Shown piece by piece: positions 42,901 to 52,398 of a stretch of DNA of 64,000 bases. The notes under the pieces are model-generated. The model was not told the origin of the DNA, ran no database searches, and was given only the letters and a program-made list of their open reading frames with translations. Where the stretch lies: NCBI GenBank assembly GCA_905178155.1, contig CAJINV010000028.1, positions 261,746-325,745 of the forward strand. Direction: 5' to 3'. Every line of letters starts with the position of its first letter. The first letter of the stretch is position 1. Origin of the DNA: Amoebophrya sp. A120. Its lineage: Eukaryota > Sar > Dinophyceae > Syndiniales > Amoebophryaceae. The position numbers and the translations under genes were made by a program.

Positions 42901-45894
42901 TCTACGAAATCAAACAACTGGTTACCGAACAATTCTCGGCAAGGCCCCACGATGCCCAGGTAGGAGAATACCACGCGGGGAGAGGAACTAGCCGCTTCGA
43001 CCACGGGTTCGCTTGGTTGATCTCCTCGTGCTCGTGTCGACGAAAGCCGAGCCAAGAACGACCCACTCAGCCAGTTCCGCGGTAGCCAGGAGGTCGTTGA
43101 ACTGCTACTGTCTCGTACAACTTCAGGTTGTTGTAGTTCTTGTGCCGCATGATCTACTGCGGTACTACCAGGTAGTTCTTCACCGCTATAGTCAACCTTT
43201 GTCACGGGTGTCGCGGCGACTGAACTACTTGTCCGCCAAGCGTCGGGATTGAGAAATCCTGGAGCAAGGGCAACGGGCATCAAAGCGTCGGTTGTTCCGG
43301 AAATCACCGCCCTATTGCCTTGTTCTTCCGGAGCTTGTTCTTCAACCTCTTCCGTACTAAGTCGGCCACAGGCGGCAACCACCGCGGCCAAATTGCGTAT
43401 GAAAAATGCGTCCTCTCGCTGGCGCAGCCGCTTTTCTAGCCCAACGCACCTGAGCTTCGAGAGGAAATGACCCGGGGAAAAATTTTCGTCTGGATCGATG
43501 TCTTTCTTCTGGAGATAATGCCTTCCAGCCTCGAGAAAGTCGGCTGCGTAAGCTTCATCGACAGCACCCGCAACCAGGCTGCGGGAGAGGTGTTCCTCCG
43601 ATGCGAAAACCGAGGTCGACTTCTGCGCAACGCTGACTAACGTGAAACTCGCACTAGTGTGGTCCGACAAAAGAAGCTCAAGGAGTTCACTACGCCCAGC
43701 ATCGACGCTCCCTGCGGGGAACGCGGTCGCGGGTAAAAGCAGTGTAGCACCACATTCGCGTGGGTCGAAAAATTTCCTCGGGCACTGCGCTTTGACCTCT
43801 TCGCTGAGAAGAGGCTCGTCGACTGTCGAATGGTGCGCTTTGACCTCTTTGCTGAGAAGAGGCTCGCCGCCCGAATTATGCTGCGGCATCTCGACAAGAC
43901 AGAGGTTGCCGGGTCGTGTGTCACCTTGCGGCCCAGGAGGTCCACTTACTTCAACAGGCACCCCTGTCAACAAACGCAATGTCGCACGAATATTGCGCAG
44001 TTCCTGCTCCTTCAGCCGATGAAGAAGCTCTTCTTGCTCTGGCAGCTCTTGCGTAGTTCCAGTGTGGCCGTCTGCTTCATGCGCCACCGGTAGTTGTTCT
44101 GAGCTCGAGAGGACGGCAACGGTACACAGCGTGTTCAATAAAACGGCGGCGCGTCGCTGTGGCTGTGCGACGTCGAACGGGGACCAATTCCAATAATCAT
44201 ATGCAGCCGCAGGAGCTGCAGATGGTGGGTGGTGCTGTCGTGACCCGCGGTAAAAACTTTTTTTCGTCAAGTACTCCAGGGCCTCTCTGTAGGCCTCGAG
44301 TAGCTCTTGCAAACTGGAGCTAACGAGATGTTGAGAGGAGGACAAGTGTGTCCGATACGGATTTATTTCGGTCTTGTAGTTCCGCTCCGAGACGATTATG
44401 CTGATTTGGCGGGCCTGGAGGTTCTTCTCCTGGTCGGAGGACGCGACTTTGAACTCCCCGGGCCCGGGCCCGGCTGAAAAAGGAAGAGTTTCTGGTATAG
44501 ATTCACTCAAAGGTAGTTCTTCACGAAGATCTGCTTGCCCATCACCCCCATGATCTTCACGCACTAGTACCGCTACAAGCACTTGCGGCCACCGTAAACC
44601 TAAGCTCTGCCGGCGAAGAAAGATGGTCTCCCGGTAGGCTGGCCAGAGCTCTAGCGCGTCTCGGAAGTAGGACGCCAGCAGGCCCAATTGGATGGTATCA
44701 AATGTAAAAATGTCTGGGTCTGGAAACTTGTGATGCTGTGTGGCATATCATGAGGAGGCCACAATTGCTGGCTCAGCATGACAAGTTTCTGAGCTTCTAG
44801 GTGTTGCCTATTCTGCATGACAAACTACGTTTCTGCATGACAGAAAAGTGGGGCTCTTTGTTAATGTGCATGACAGATTTAAGAGTCATGCCAGACAAGC
44901 ATGACAAACTTGCATTCTTCCAGACCCAGACATTTTTACTTTTGATAGATGGCGTCCAGATGCCACGCGCTCCGCTCCAGGTACGCGGCGACATCCCGAG
45001 AAAATTCGGCCTATCCTAAGCAAAAACGTACCCACCCCATAGTCAAGTTGGGAATCTAGCAACACAAATCTCCAAGTTTTGGGAGCTGTGCATGACAAGT
45101 TTTCCTCTGCAGTGTAGTGCTGGTTGGCAGGGGAAGCCGCATGAGAAAGCCATTCTCTCGTCCCGTTTGCAGCAGTACAAATTCCAAAACACGACTGAAA
45201 ATGCCTCTCATGGAGGCGCGCACTACAACTGTTCCTGTCAGTGCGCATTTGCATGACAACTCTGGGGTGGGGATGTTTTTACTGAGGATACGGCCCCGCA
45301 GTGCGTTATGTACTCCAGCAAATGATCGACCACTAGTTCAGATCCTCGTCTCCCAGCAGGGATCACTCGCTGTCGCGTGTTCCCGATAACCCAGTTTGCC
45401 GTGGCGTCGCGGCGGGAGAGATCTTCTTCCCCGCCGTCGCCGCTGCTGGTGGCACGGTAGTGTTTCCACGAAGCTGCTGCACGACCTGCAGCGCCGGCCG
45501 ACGTGGCCGAACCGTCGGGATGTAGTTGACCTGCAGCTGCAAAAATGGCCACATCTTCTGGACCATTCTCCAAAGCGGTACAGACGGTCCTTGCGTCAAC
45601 GACCGTCGCTTCATTCTCGGATCCTTGTGGGGCGGTCGCATTGATTTTTTTGCCAGGGTAATTAGCGAAACGGGATTTATTCCCTGCCCTTCTCGCGCCT
45701 GCCACTTCATCTTGCGAAACCTCGGATCGTGCGTAATCCTCCTGGTCATGCTTGGCCGCCGTACTACTGGACCACGACGAGGTAGTGGACCACGACGAGG
45801 GGGAAAAGACAACATGAGCGTTCGGTCCTGCACGCCACCAGACATCGCAGAAAGCTTGGTGGTCAAGCAAGCACGTTGTCAGAGGGCTTGGCAT
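39906..45894 (-). CDS. Gene J: giant protein with O-fucosyltransferase-type domain
   Basis: Exons 45291-45894, 44948-45006, 42697-44690, 40669-42389, 40367-40392 and 39906-40046 give exactly 1515 codons from the ATG at 45894. Four junctions are introners (B, A, G, A); one is GT-AG (GTAACAAAAC to CCTGATAG). The C-terminal third resembles GDP-fucose protein O-fucosyltransferases: a glycine/Asn motif FGNQLFDFVETLRF followed by FLQLPRLS near residue 800, VHWRRGD near 1235 (family motif HxRRxD), and the terminal APTFIGYGDG region in the last exon. Such enzymes add fucose in the ER or Golgi. Long Ser/Glu-rich inserts separate the motifs. The first 600 residues have no recognised domain. The 5' end is open: coding-like sequence continues above 45894, and no signal anchor is identified. 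Confidence 0.75.
40052..40366. mobile_element. Introner family A, old, in gene J
   Basis: Ends TATGGAACTGCAAATGTGCC and ACATTTGCATTCCATA. TSD AGTTG/AGTCG with one change. 315 bp, the longest family A copy. It precedes the last exon of gene J. Confidence 0.85.
40397..40668. mobile_element. Introner family G (single copy) in gene J
   Basis: Inverted ends TATCGTACGAAAAAACTGTC and GACAGTTTTATCTCACGATA, with GTCTCAGTCTC. TSD CAAG, with four extra bases GAAC on the left. 272 bp; removal joins VEL to ALEMYL in frame. Confidence 0.85.
44696..44947. mobile_element. Introner family A in gene J
   Basis: TSD GATGG (44691-44695 and 44948-44952); 252 bp; inverted orientation subtype. It separates exons 2 and 3 of gene J. 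Confidence 0.93.
45012..45290. mobile_element. Introner family B in gene J
   Basis: TSD CGGCC (45007-45011 and 45291-45295). Ends TATCCTAAGCAAAAACG and GTTTTTACTGAGGATA. 279 bp; exons 1/2 of gene J. Confidence 0.92.
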
Positions 45895-46144
45895 GAAGCG
45901 CCGAGGAAGCTGGTGGAGGACACCGCTCTTGCTAGTTTTGCTGATCTTCTTTTCAACATGTTCGTGTGGATCTGCTGGAGTCTTACTTTGCTCTTTTATG
46001 AACAGTGGACATCGTCTACTTCAAACTCTCAACATCTTGATTGCAGCCACCACTTTTTTATTATGCCCTTGTTGTGGCCATACTGCGACGCGCCCTTCGC
46101 AATACGATCACAAGCACACGCACCAAAAAAGAAAAAGCATTTAA
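45893..46144 (+). CDS. Plus-strand ORF with signal-peptide-like start
   Basis: Eighty-three codons starting MKRRGSWWRTPLLLVLLIFF then STCSCGSAG, a textbook signal-peptide shape (basic, hydrophobic, small residues), followed by a second hydrophobic stretch. It overlaps the antisense 5' extension of gene J by chance or design, and would be the only plus-strand gene in the window. Codon context gives no further support. It could be a small secreted protein or a fortuitous frame. Confidence 0.3.
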   Translation: MKRRGSWWRTPLLLVLLIFFSTCSCGSAGVLLCSFMNSGHRLLQTLNILIAATTFLLCPCCGHTATRPSQYDHKHTHQKRKSI

Positions 46145-46404
46145 GTATAGTATGCTGCACCAGACCGATGAAGAAAAATTGGATCAAAAAGCTTATTTTC
46201 GGTCACTCCCACATGACATCGCTTGGTAACAAGGTATGAGCCCAGTGTATCTGCTTTTCACAAGATCCTCTGTTTCGTCAGGAACCAAAGCTTGAGCGGT
46301 CAGATCGATTCGGATAACAACTGATCCTTCGTTATTCACCTTCACGGAGACACAGTCTTGCCATGCTCACACAATTATCATCACAACCTTTCAGCGGTAC
46401 CTTA

Positions 46405-46830
46405 CTAGGCAAGAGGGATTTCAATTTGCATGTTTGGCTGCTGATCTAACTCCGGAACATCTTTTTTTTCCTGAATGGCTAGCACAGCAGTCATCCCCCT
46501 TCGTGGGCTTTCAATTCGCATAGGCACAGTGTTCGATGGACGCGAGACAAGAACAATGAGTTTCGTATTCCCTCCTGCTCCGATGGGCATGGCACCTACG
46601 TAATGTCTATCAAGTACATTCTTTGTTGTTTGAATCCTGTGTTGTGTTGTACTCGAGCAACTGCACACTGAGATAAAAAACGATTTCCGTAATTATATTG
46701 TATCCAAACAAACAGGAAACGCCTCCCGTTTGCGCAGCGCGATCAAGTCGCGTAGAATGACATTCATGTTGATAAAAGCCGGACAGTAGTTGTAGGTGTC
46801 CGTTGTAGATGCCCGTGGAGAACAATCAAT
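46405..46830 (-). CDS. Gene N: unknown small protein, 5' exon missing
   Basis: An exon 46714-46830 opened by a GACACAG acceptor reads IDCSPRASTTDTYNYCPAF then INMNVILRDLIALRKREAFP. It splices (GTTTGT to ACAAAG) in frame to 46405-46620: NVLDRHYVGAMPIGAGGNTK, LIVLVSRPSNTVPMRIESP, ending QQPNMQIEIPLA. At least 110 residues, natural composition, no domain recognised. The start codon is upstream and unresolved. 46831-47174 shows no other clear frame. Confidence 0.5.
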
Positions 46831-47174
46831 CTGTGTCTATTACAACCTTCTCCGCTAAACTTCCAAAACCTCCACTCCCGCTGGGAAGATAGCGGCGAAA
46901 ATACATCAAAGCGTCGTTGTTGTGCTAAAAGTATTCATTGGCTGTTGCTCATGCTGAGTTGTATTATATCTAGCATTTTGCGTCGAAAGAAACTAGGTGA
47001 GATGTTGTGATACATGATACACTTATCGACAAAAATCAAAAATAGTTCACCGAGCGAGTTGCTGTTCCTCTGTTTCGTTAATAAGCTCGAAGCTCGTCTT
47101 AGCTCTTGCGCGCAACTTGTGCAGTCAAAGTAAGTAGCAGACCTAGCTAGTCCTTGTTGAAGAGTCGAACCAAC

Positions 47175-50100
47175 CTACTTGCTGCTGCAGCCGGAGGGAT
47201 TGGCACTGGTGCCACTGCAGCCCTTAGACGAATATCCTGAGTAAAAACGTCCGCGCACCAGAATCAAGATGGCAAATCTGCTAGACAAATGAGCAAGAGC
47301 CAGCTTTGGTTGTTTCGCATGACAAGTTTGTCCTCGTAGTGTAATCCTGTTTAGGTATTTCAGAAGCATCACAGATCTAGCATATCATGCTGATTGTAGC
47401 ATCACAAGTTCCAAAATACCATTAGAAAATGGTTCTCATGTGGTTTCGCGTGAGAAACCTTTTTGGAGTGCAGATTTGCATAACAGCTCTGGGGTGGGGA
47501 CGTTTTTACACAGGATAGCGAAGAAATCGTGGTCATTTCCGCTAGCAGTTTCTCCACCTTCGCGTCGCTCAGGCGGCAGTTCGCGCTACTATCAAATGCA
47601 AATATGCCTGGGTCTGGATGAGTACAAGGTTTGTCATGCATATTTTCCATGAGGCATGATGTCTGTGATGCACGCCTAGCATCACAGATTCTGGGAGAGC
47701 TTTCTGATGCTCCTGCCGCATGAGAAATTCCCTCTTTGCGAAGCAACAGCTGGACCTCTTTTCCTGCTCATGCAGTACAGATTTTATGTAGAATCCAAAG
47801 GCAGCACTAAAAGTTGGATCTTTCCAGACCCAGACATGTTTGCATTTGATAGTTACGATGTGGCTGCAATTCCCGCGCAAACTTGTCATCCACGAATCCG
47901 CGGCACCTGACCACCCGGTGCGGAATGCCCATGCGGTAGACGGGCTCTTGCTCTACCACCTTCATGACCCAGGAAAAGAACCTGACATGCGTTATTTTCA
48001 AAGGGAATCTGAATCTATCACGAACATCACTGCCAGAGTATGTTTTCTTCAGACTCCGAAAATTTTCGGCGCGCGGCCGAGACCACACCGAAACTGCAGA
48101 GCGGGCGCGTTACTTCACGAGGAAGCACCCGCTGAGAGTAGAAATAGAAGAACAGGCGCGAGCGTGTGAGCTTGCTGGAAATAATTTGTAGTGCCAGTAC
48201 ATGAAAAGCCTGGGGCGCGTAATCAAAAAAAAAGATCGATGGGCTCGCTTCTACCTGTGTGTCCCCCCCTCGGATTTTCTGGCTTTGAGCAGTATGCAAC
48301 TGCCTACCGGTTGGGCGAACTCCCGCCAGAATGCTTGCTATCAATTGCGAAATGTCTGGGTCTGGAAAATTGCAAAATTTGTCATGCATCTCGCGGACCA
48401 GAAGGAACCATATCCACACTCATGGTCTGCAATGCACGCAGAAGCATCACAGATTTTTTGAGACCTTCCTCATGCCTATGTATTCCGCATGAGAAATTCG
48501 GTTTCTGCCTAGCGAGCATTGGGTGCTCAATTATTGGCGTTCATGAAACACAGATCTTTTTGAGATCCAAATTTCGCATGAGAAGCTTCATTCTTTCAGA
48601 CCCAGACATAACTGCGCTTGATACTTGGAGCCACTTCGCGAATGCGCCCAGGCTGCGGGACGTTTTCCACGATTTCTCGCGGAGGTTATCAAATGCAAAA
48701 ATGTCTGGGTCTGGGAGGATGGAACTTGTGATGCGTCCTGTGGGTCACACAAAAATCTGTGTTGCGCGATCACCAAAAAATGTCCCTTTAGGACCAACGT
48801 GAGCGGGAGTTTAACATGCAGGAGAGGCATGATAGAGACTCCGCAGAATCTGTCACGCTAGGTCCTGCATTCCAGACCTCATGGAGCATCGGCATGGAAA
48901 ATATGCATGACAAGTCTGCACTCCTCCAGACCCAGACACTTTTGCATTTGATAGAGGTCGGGCAACTTCAGATCTTTCACGGATTGCTTCCAAGAAGCTC
49001 TCATGGCGGCGGTGGAGTTCTCTAAAAACGCGACAGCTAACTCACGGCGCGCTATGGCGTTCTCAAATGTTACACTCTCAACTGTTACATGATTTGTCAT
49101 GCAAAACTCTCGTCAGAATCTACACCATCAAGCTGCTTCGCAAGACAAATTTCCGAAGGGCTAAACAACAGGTAAATCTGTGCTGCCAAACCTGTGTTGC
49201 AAGAGGCGCAATCTTCCGCCTTTCTCTCTTGCTATTTTTGCATCACTAATTCATGTAACAATTGAGAATGTAACGCTTGAGAAGTCCATACCCGCGATCA
49301 CGACCTTCGGCAATCCTTCGGGGGTAAAGAAGCGCAAATCTTTCTTCAGATAGTTGAGCAGTTCCTCCATGAACGGGAGCGGGTGGGTCAGTGCGAGGAC
49401 GATGGTTTCGCCGAGCATGAAGGTACTAATAAGTCTACTCTGGTTCCAATACCACATCGTCACCGCGTTTTTGTTATCGAAGGCAAATATCTCTGGGTCG
49501 AGAAAGGACTCGTCATGCTGCGAAGGGAGCCACAGAAAATAAATCAGCACTGTGTGAGTTGCAATAAAACAAATGAGCTGCCCACTGAATAAATATTCTT
49601 GCTCCGCAAAGAACAACGAACTAGAGTTCTCTCATGCGTGATCAACCGGTGTCGCACAGTTCTAGCCCCTGACATGTTTGCGCTTGATACCTGTGGAAAG
49701 TCTTGGGCACGTTAGGTTCCGCAACAACTTCGTCTATCCTTACGAAAAACGTCTCCACCCCGGCACCCCAGTCTTAACATTGATTCAAACTTGCCTGCTC
49801 AGCAAGTCTCTCGTCCTCCTGCGGCTTCGCATTGGAGGCATTTTCTATTTGTGTGTGGGCGGGATCTGAAATGCGGTAATCAGACTAAGACGGTGGATTT
49901 AGGATGCATCTTCCGCACAACTAGCTAGGCATGACTACAATGTAGAGCGCAAGAGCCTCTCATGCGTGGTCAGCCCCGAAAGCCCTAGCCTTGTATTGCA
50001 AATCAAGTCCAATCTCAATAACCATGGGGAGCGAGGTGGGGAGGATTTTGCTGAGGATATCTTCGTCCTCCTCCATGTCGTCCTGTTGATCCGCTGCTAC

Positions 50101-51119
50101 CAACAACTGGAGTTTTTAGTCGATAGAGACATGATGTAATTTTAAACCTTTTCTTATTCTTGCGTGTCCGATTTATTTCTGTCTTGTGCAGCATTTCTCT
50201 TTTACACGAATTTCCAATTTCAAAATCAAGCAGGTAGAGTAAGTTCTTCCACGACAGTGATGACAGGAATACTGAAACTTAAAACAACTCTACTATGCTA
50301 TACCTGCTGCTGCTGGCCGCTATGTTCTTGGGGTTCTTGCTGCACATCCTCTACTTTCTTCCCCGCTCCGTGATCTTCGTCGACTTTCGCACGTTTGCAT
50401 TTCGGTATCAAATGCAAATATGTCGGGGTCTGGAAGATTGCCAGGCTCGTCATGCATGTTTTGTAGGATCCATGATGCCTACGCTACGAATATGCATGCT
50501 CTAGCATCACAGATTTTTGGCGGACCTGCTACAGCTAATGCCTACTACGCATGAGAAATGCCCTCTCCGCGTAACACAAACTGGAATGCTGTTGCTGGTC
50601 ATGCAATACAAATTTTGTTGAAGTCCAAAGACAGCATTACAAGTTGCAACCCTCCAGCACCACACATATTTGCAATCCATATTCGGCACCGGCAGGCTAC
50701 TGCAACAGGGGTCGTCCTCCTTCATCTTCTTGTGCTCGTCTTGGTCGGTGGAATTCGCTTGACACGAAATCTGATTTTTTTGCAAAAAAAGATGAAGTCC
50801 ACTTCTCCCCGACCTCACTTGCCGCTCGCGCTTCGTGCAGGAGGATGGGCTACAAACTTACTATACCCTCTTTAAAACAGCATGCTTAAGCAAAAGTTTT
50901 TCTGTGTAGGCGCAAAGAAGATAACATGCAGAAACAAAAGTGAAAAGGAGAAGCAACAGTAAAAAATACCTGCACATAATCTTCCGCCGGCTTTGCGGCA
51001 CAATTCTGGTTGTCCGCTGCGTCCACTTTGGGGACTGCTTCTTCCACCGCGGGTTGGCCAGTTTGGGGGCTGGTCCGAAATCCCAAGCCAGTCATGAAGG
51101 TCTGAACAATCCGCTCCAT
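47175..51119 (-). CDS. Gene K: unknown protein, about 12 exons, eight introners
   Basis: ATG at 51119 (MERIVQTFMTGLGFRTSPQ). Exons 50970-51119, 50682-50770, 50304-50400, 50061-50106, 49690-49727, then blocks at about 49281-49469, 48959-49062, 48624-48681, about 48310-48333, 47852-48110, 47518-47589 and 47175-47232. GT-AG introns occur at exons 1/2 (GTATTT to AATCAG), 3/4 (GTATAG to CTCCAG) and near 48.2 kb; that last join is not frame-proven. The other introns are introners (six A or A-like, two B, one J minus overlaps). The N-terminal part is acidic and Gln-rich; the middle is folded-looking (NAVTMWYWNQSRLISTFMLG, then PKVVIAGMDFSSVTFENAIA); the C-terminus is basic and ends in a Ser/Gly/Cys tail. 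No domain is recognised and no signal peptide is seen. Confidence 0.6.
47233..47517. mobile_element. Introner family B in gene K
   Basis: Ends TATCCTGAGTAAAAACG and CGTTTTTACACAGGATA. Imperfect TSD ACGAA/GCGAA. 285 bp; before the last exon of gene K. Confidence 0.88.
47590..47851. mobile_element. Introner family A in gene K
   Basis: TSD GCTAC/GTTAC (one change); 262 bp. Removal joins PHRN to ANCRLSD in frame. Confidence 0.9.
48339..48623. mobile_element. Introner family A in gene K
   Basis: TSD CTTGC/CTTGG (48334-48338 and 48624-48628). Ends TATCAATTGCGAAATGTC and ACATAACTGCGCTTGATA. 285 bp. Confidence 0.87.
48687..48953. mobile_element. Introner family A in gene K
   Basis: TSD GAGGT (48682-48686 and 48954-48958); 267 bp. 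Removal joins KLPDL to REKSWK in frame. Confidence 0.93.
49063..49280. mobile_element. Introner family J (single copy) in gene K
   Basis: Inverted ends contain GTTACACTCTCAACTGTTAC and GTAACAATTGAGAATGTAAC. The duplicated flank resembles AATGTAAC. Removal joins DFSSVTF to ENAIARREL in frame. About 215 bp; lacks the usual TATC/GATA ends. Confidence 0.75.
49475..49689. mobile_element. Introner family A, degraded, in gene K
   Basis: Ends TATCGAAGGCAAATATCTC and TGTTTGCGCTTGATA; the right core is lost (GCCCCTGACA). TSD weak (TTTGT/CCTGT). 215 bp, shortest A copy. Confidence 0.75.
49735..50060. mobile_element. Introner family B, diverged, in gene K
   Basis: Ends TATCCTTACGAAAAACGTC and GATTTTGCTGAGGATAT. 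Long TSD CTTCGTC (49728-49734 and 50061-50067). 326 bp, longest B copy. Confidence 0.82.
50406..50681. mobile_element. Introner family A in gene K
   Basis: TSD TTCGG (50401-50405 and 50682-50686); right core drifted to CACACATATTTGC; 276 bp. Removal joins LPVPK to CKRAKVDED. Confidence 0.9.
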
Positions 51120-51388
51120 TGTTTCGGTCGTGGTCGTGGAATACTAGAGGCCTCCAGAGTAATGACGATCCAGGATGTAAGCACGTTGTGATTTCGATTT
51201 GTTTTTGTCGTCAAGGATATTTTTATATTCGCGATTTTTCAAAAATATTGTCGCCAGTTGCGATCGCAACGGTGTCGTCGGGGATACAATAAGAAATAAA
51301 CCTTCAGTCGTCGATGTCGCCGGGTACTTCTTGTAGTCGCTTTTTGTTATTGCTAGACAGCTTGTCTTTGTAGTTTTATTTTTCTTCT
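51120..51388. other. Spacer between genes O and K
   Basis: Compact 5' flank of gene K and 3' flank of gene O, AT-rich, without a visible gene or introner. Confidence 0.4.
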
Positions 51389-52335
51389 CTACCAATCTAA
51401 AAACCGTATTCCCTTGTTCCTACGGTTGTTTTTCATGAGCAACTGCGTTGAAGTTTTGACGCACTTTTCTTCGCACACGTTTCTTCTGCGATCCATGAGC
51501 TGCGGCACAGATCCCGGGCTACTTAAGCGGGGCCGCGATGGACGATGACGATCAACATGCGAAATAAAACAGAGCTGATCTTCATATATCAAAACATGAT
51601 CCTCCGTAGCTGCAACTGAGTCATGCTCATGCTTTGCCAGCATCGTATCATCTACTTCTTGCAGCCAAAACCAGGGCACGAAAAACCTTGGTTCGTGAAA
51701 GTACCGTTGCGGTCACGGTTTCCAGAGTGAAAACAGGATCGACTGCGCACGAAAGATCATTTTCGAGGCCAACAAGTGCTCCTTCAACACTGTGATCAAA
51801 GACTTTACCAGCAGCAGAAAGTGAGTTTTAGGTTACTCACTACCAGGACGAGAACACACGAGCACAGCTACGGTCAAAAATCTCGCTCGTCGCACACACC
51901 CATACTTTTCCGGTCGGATTGAAAAAGATCCGACCTCGGTGTACCGAATTTTCTTTGCGGCTTGGACAAGCGTTTGCGTTTCGTTAACCGCACGGGGCGC
52001 AATAACCATATCACTCATGTGATGCGCAATAAGAACTGCCGCTACTCCTACTTTGATGAAGAAAGGAAATTCTCCTCTGATCCGATGCAGCCAAAAATCT
52101 GCTGCTGTAATTAAGTGATACACCCAGATGACTAAAATGACAATGAGCCAAGTGCTGCATGACTTCGCCCGCGTTGCAACAGCTAAGAATGTGCTGCTCG
52201 AGCTGCAACTACTGTAGTGAAAACGTATAAAAAAGAACAGTATCAATCACGTGAATTTGAATGAACCAGATAAAACCTTTTTCCTATATTCTCGAGAGGC
52301 AATATTCGCTCGCACTTGAAATTAAATAAAGACAT
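51389..52335 (-). CDS. Gene O: small membrane protein, several short introns
   Basis: ATG at 52335 opens MSLFNFKCERILPLENIGK. A GTTTTATC donor and CACTACAG acceptor then lead to an exon (about 51847-52210) with two membrane helices (TWLIVILVIWVYHLITAADF and FFIKVGVAAVLIAHH). A 38-bp intron (GTGAGTAACC to GGTAAAG) joins it to FDHSVEGALVGLEND then FTLETVTATVLSRT. A last exon reads VDDTMLAKHEHDSVAATEDH and ends at 51389; its exact acceptor is unsolved because the frame shifts by one. Multi-pass or double-pass membrane protein of unknown family. No introner is present, unlike its large neighbours. Confidence 0.5.
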
Positions 52336-52398
52336 GTTCCCTTTTTATCTCTAAAAAAGTACACAGAGCGCCTTCACTTAATTTTTCCACTTTCATAT

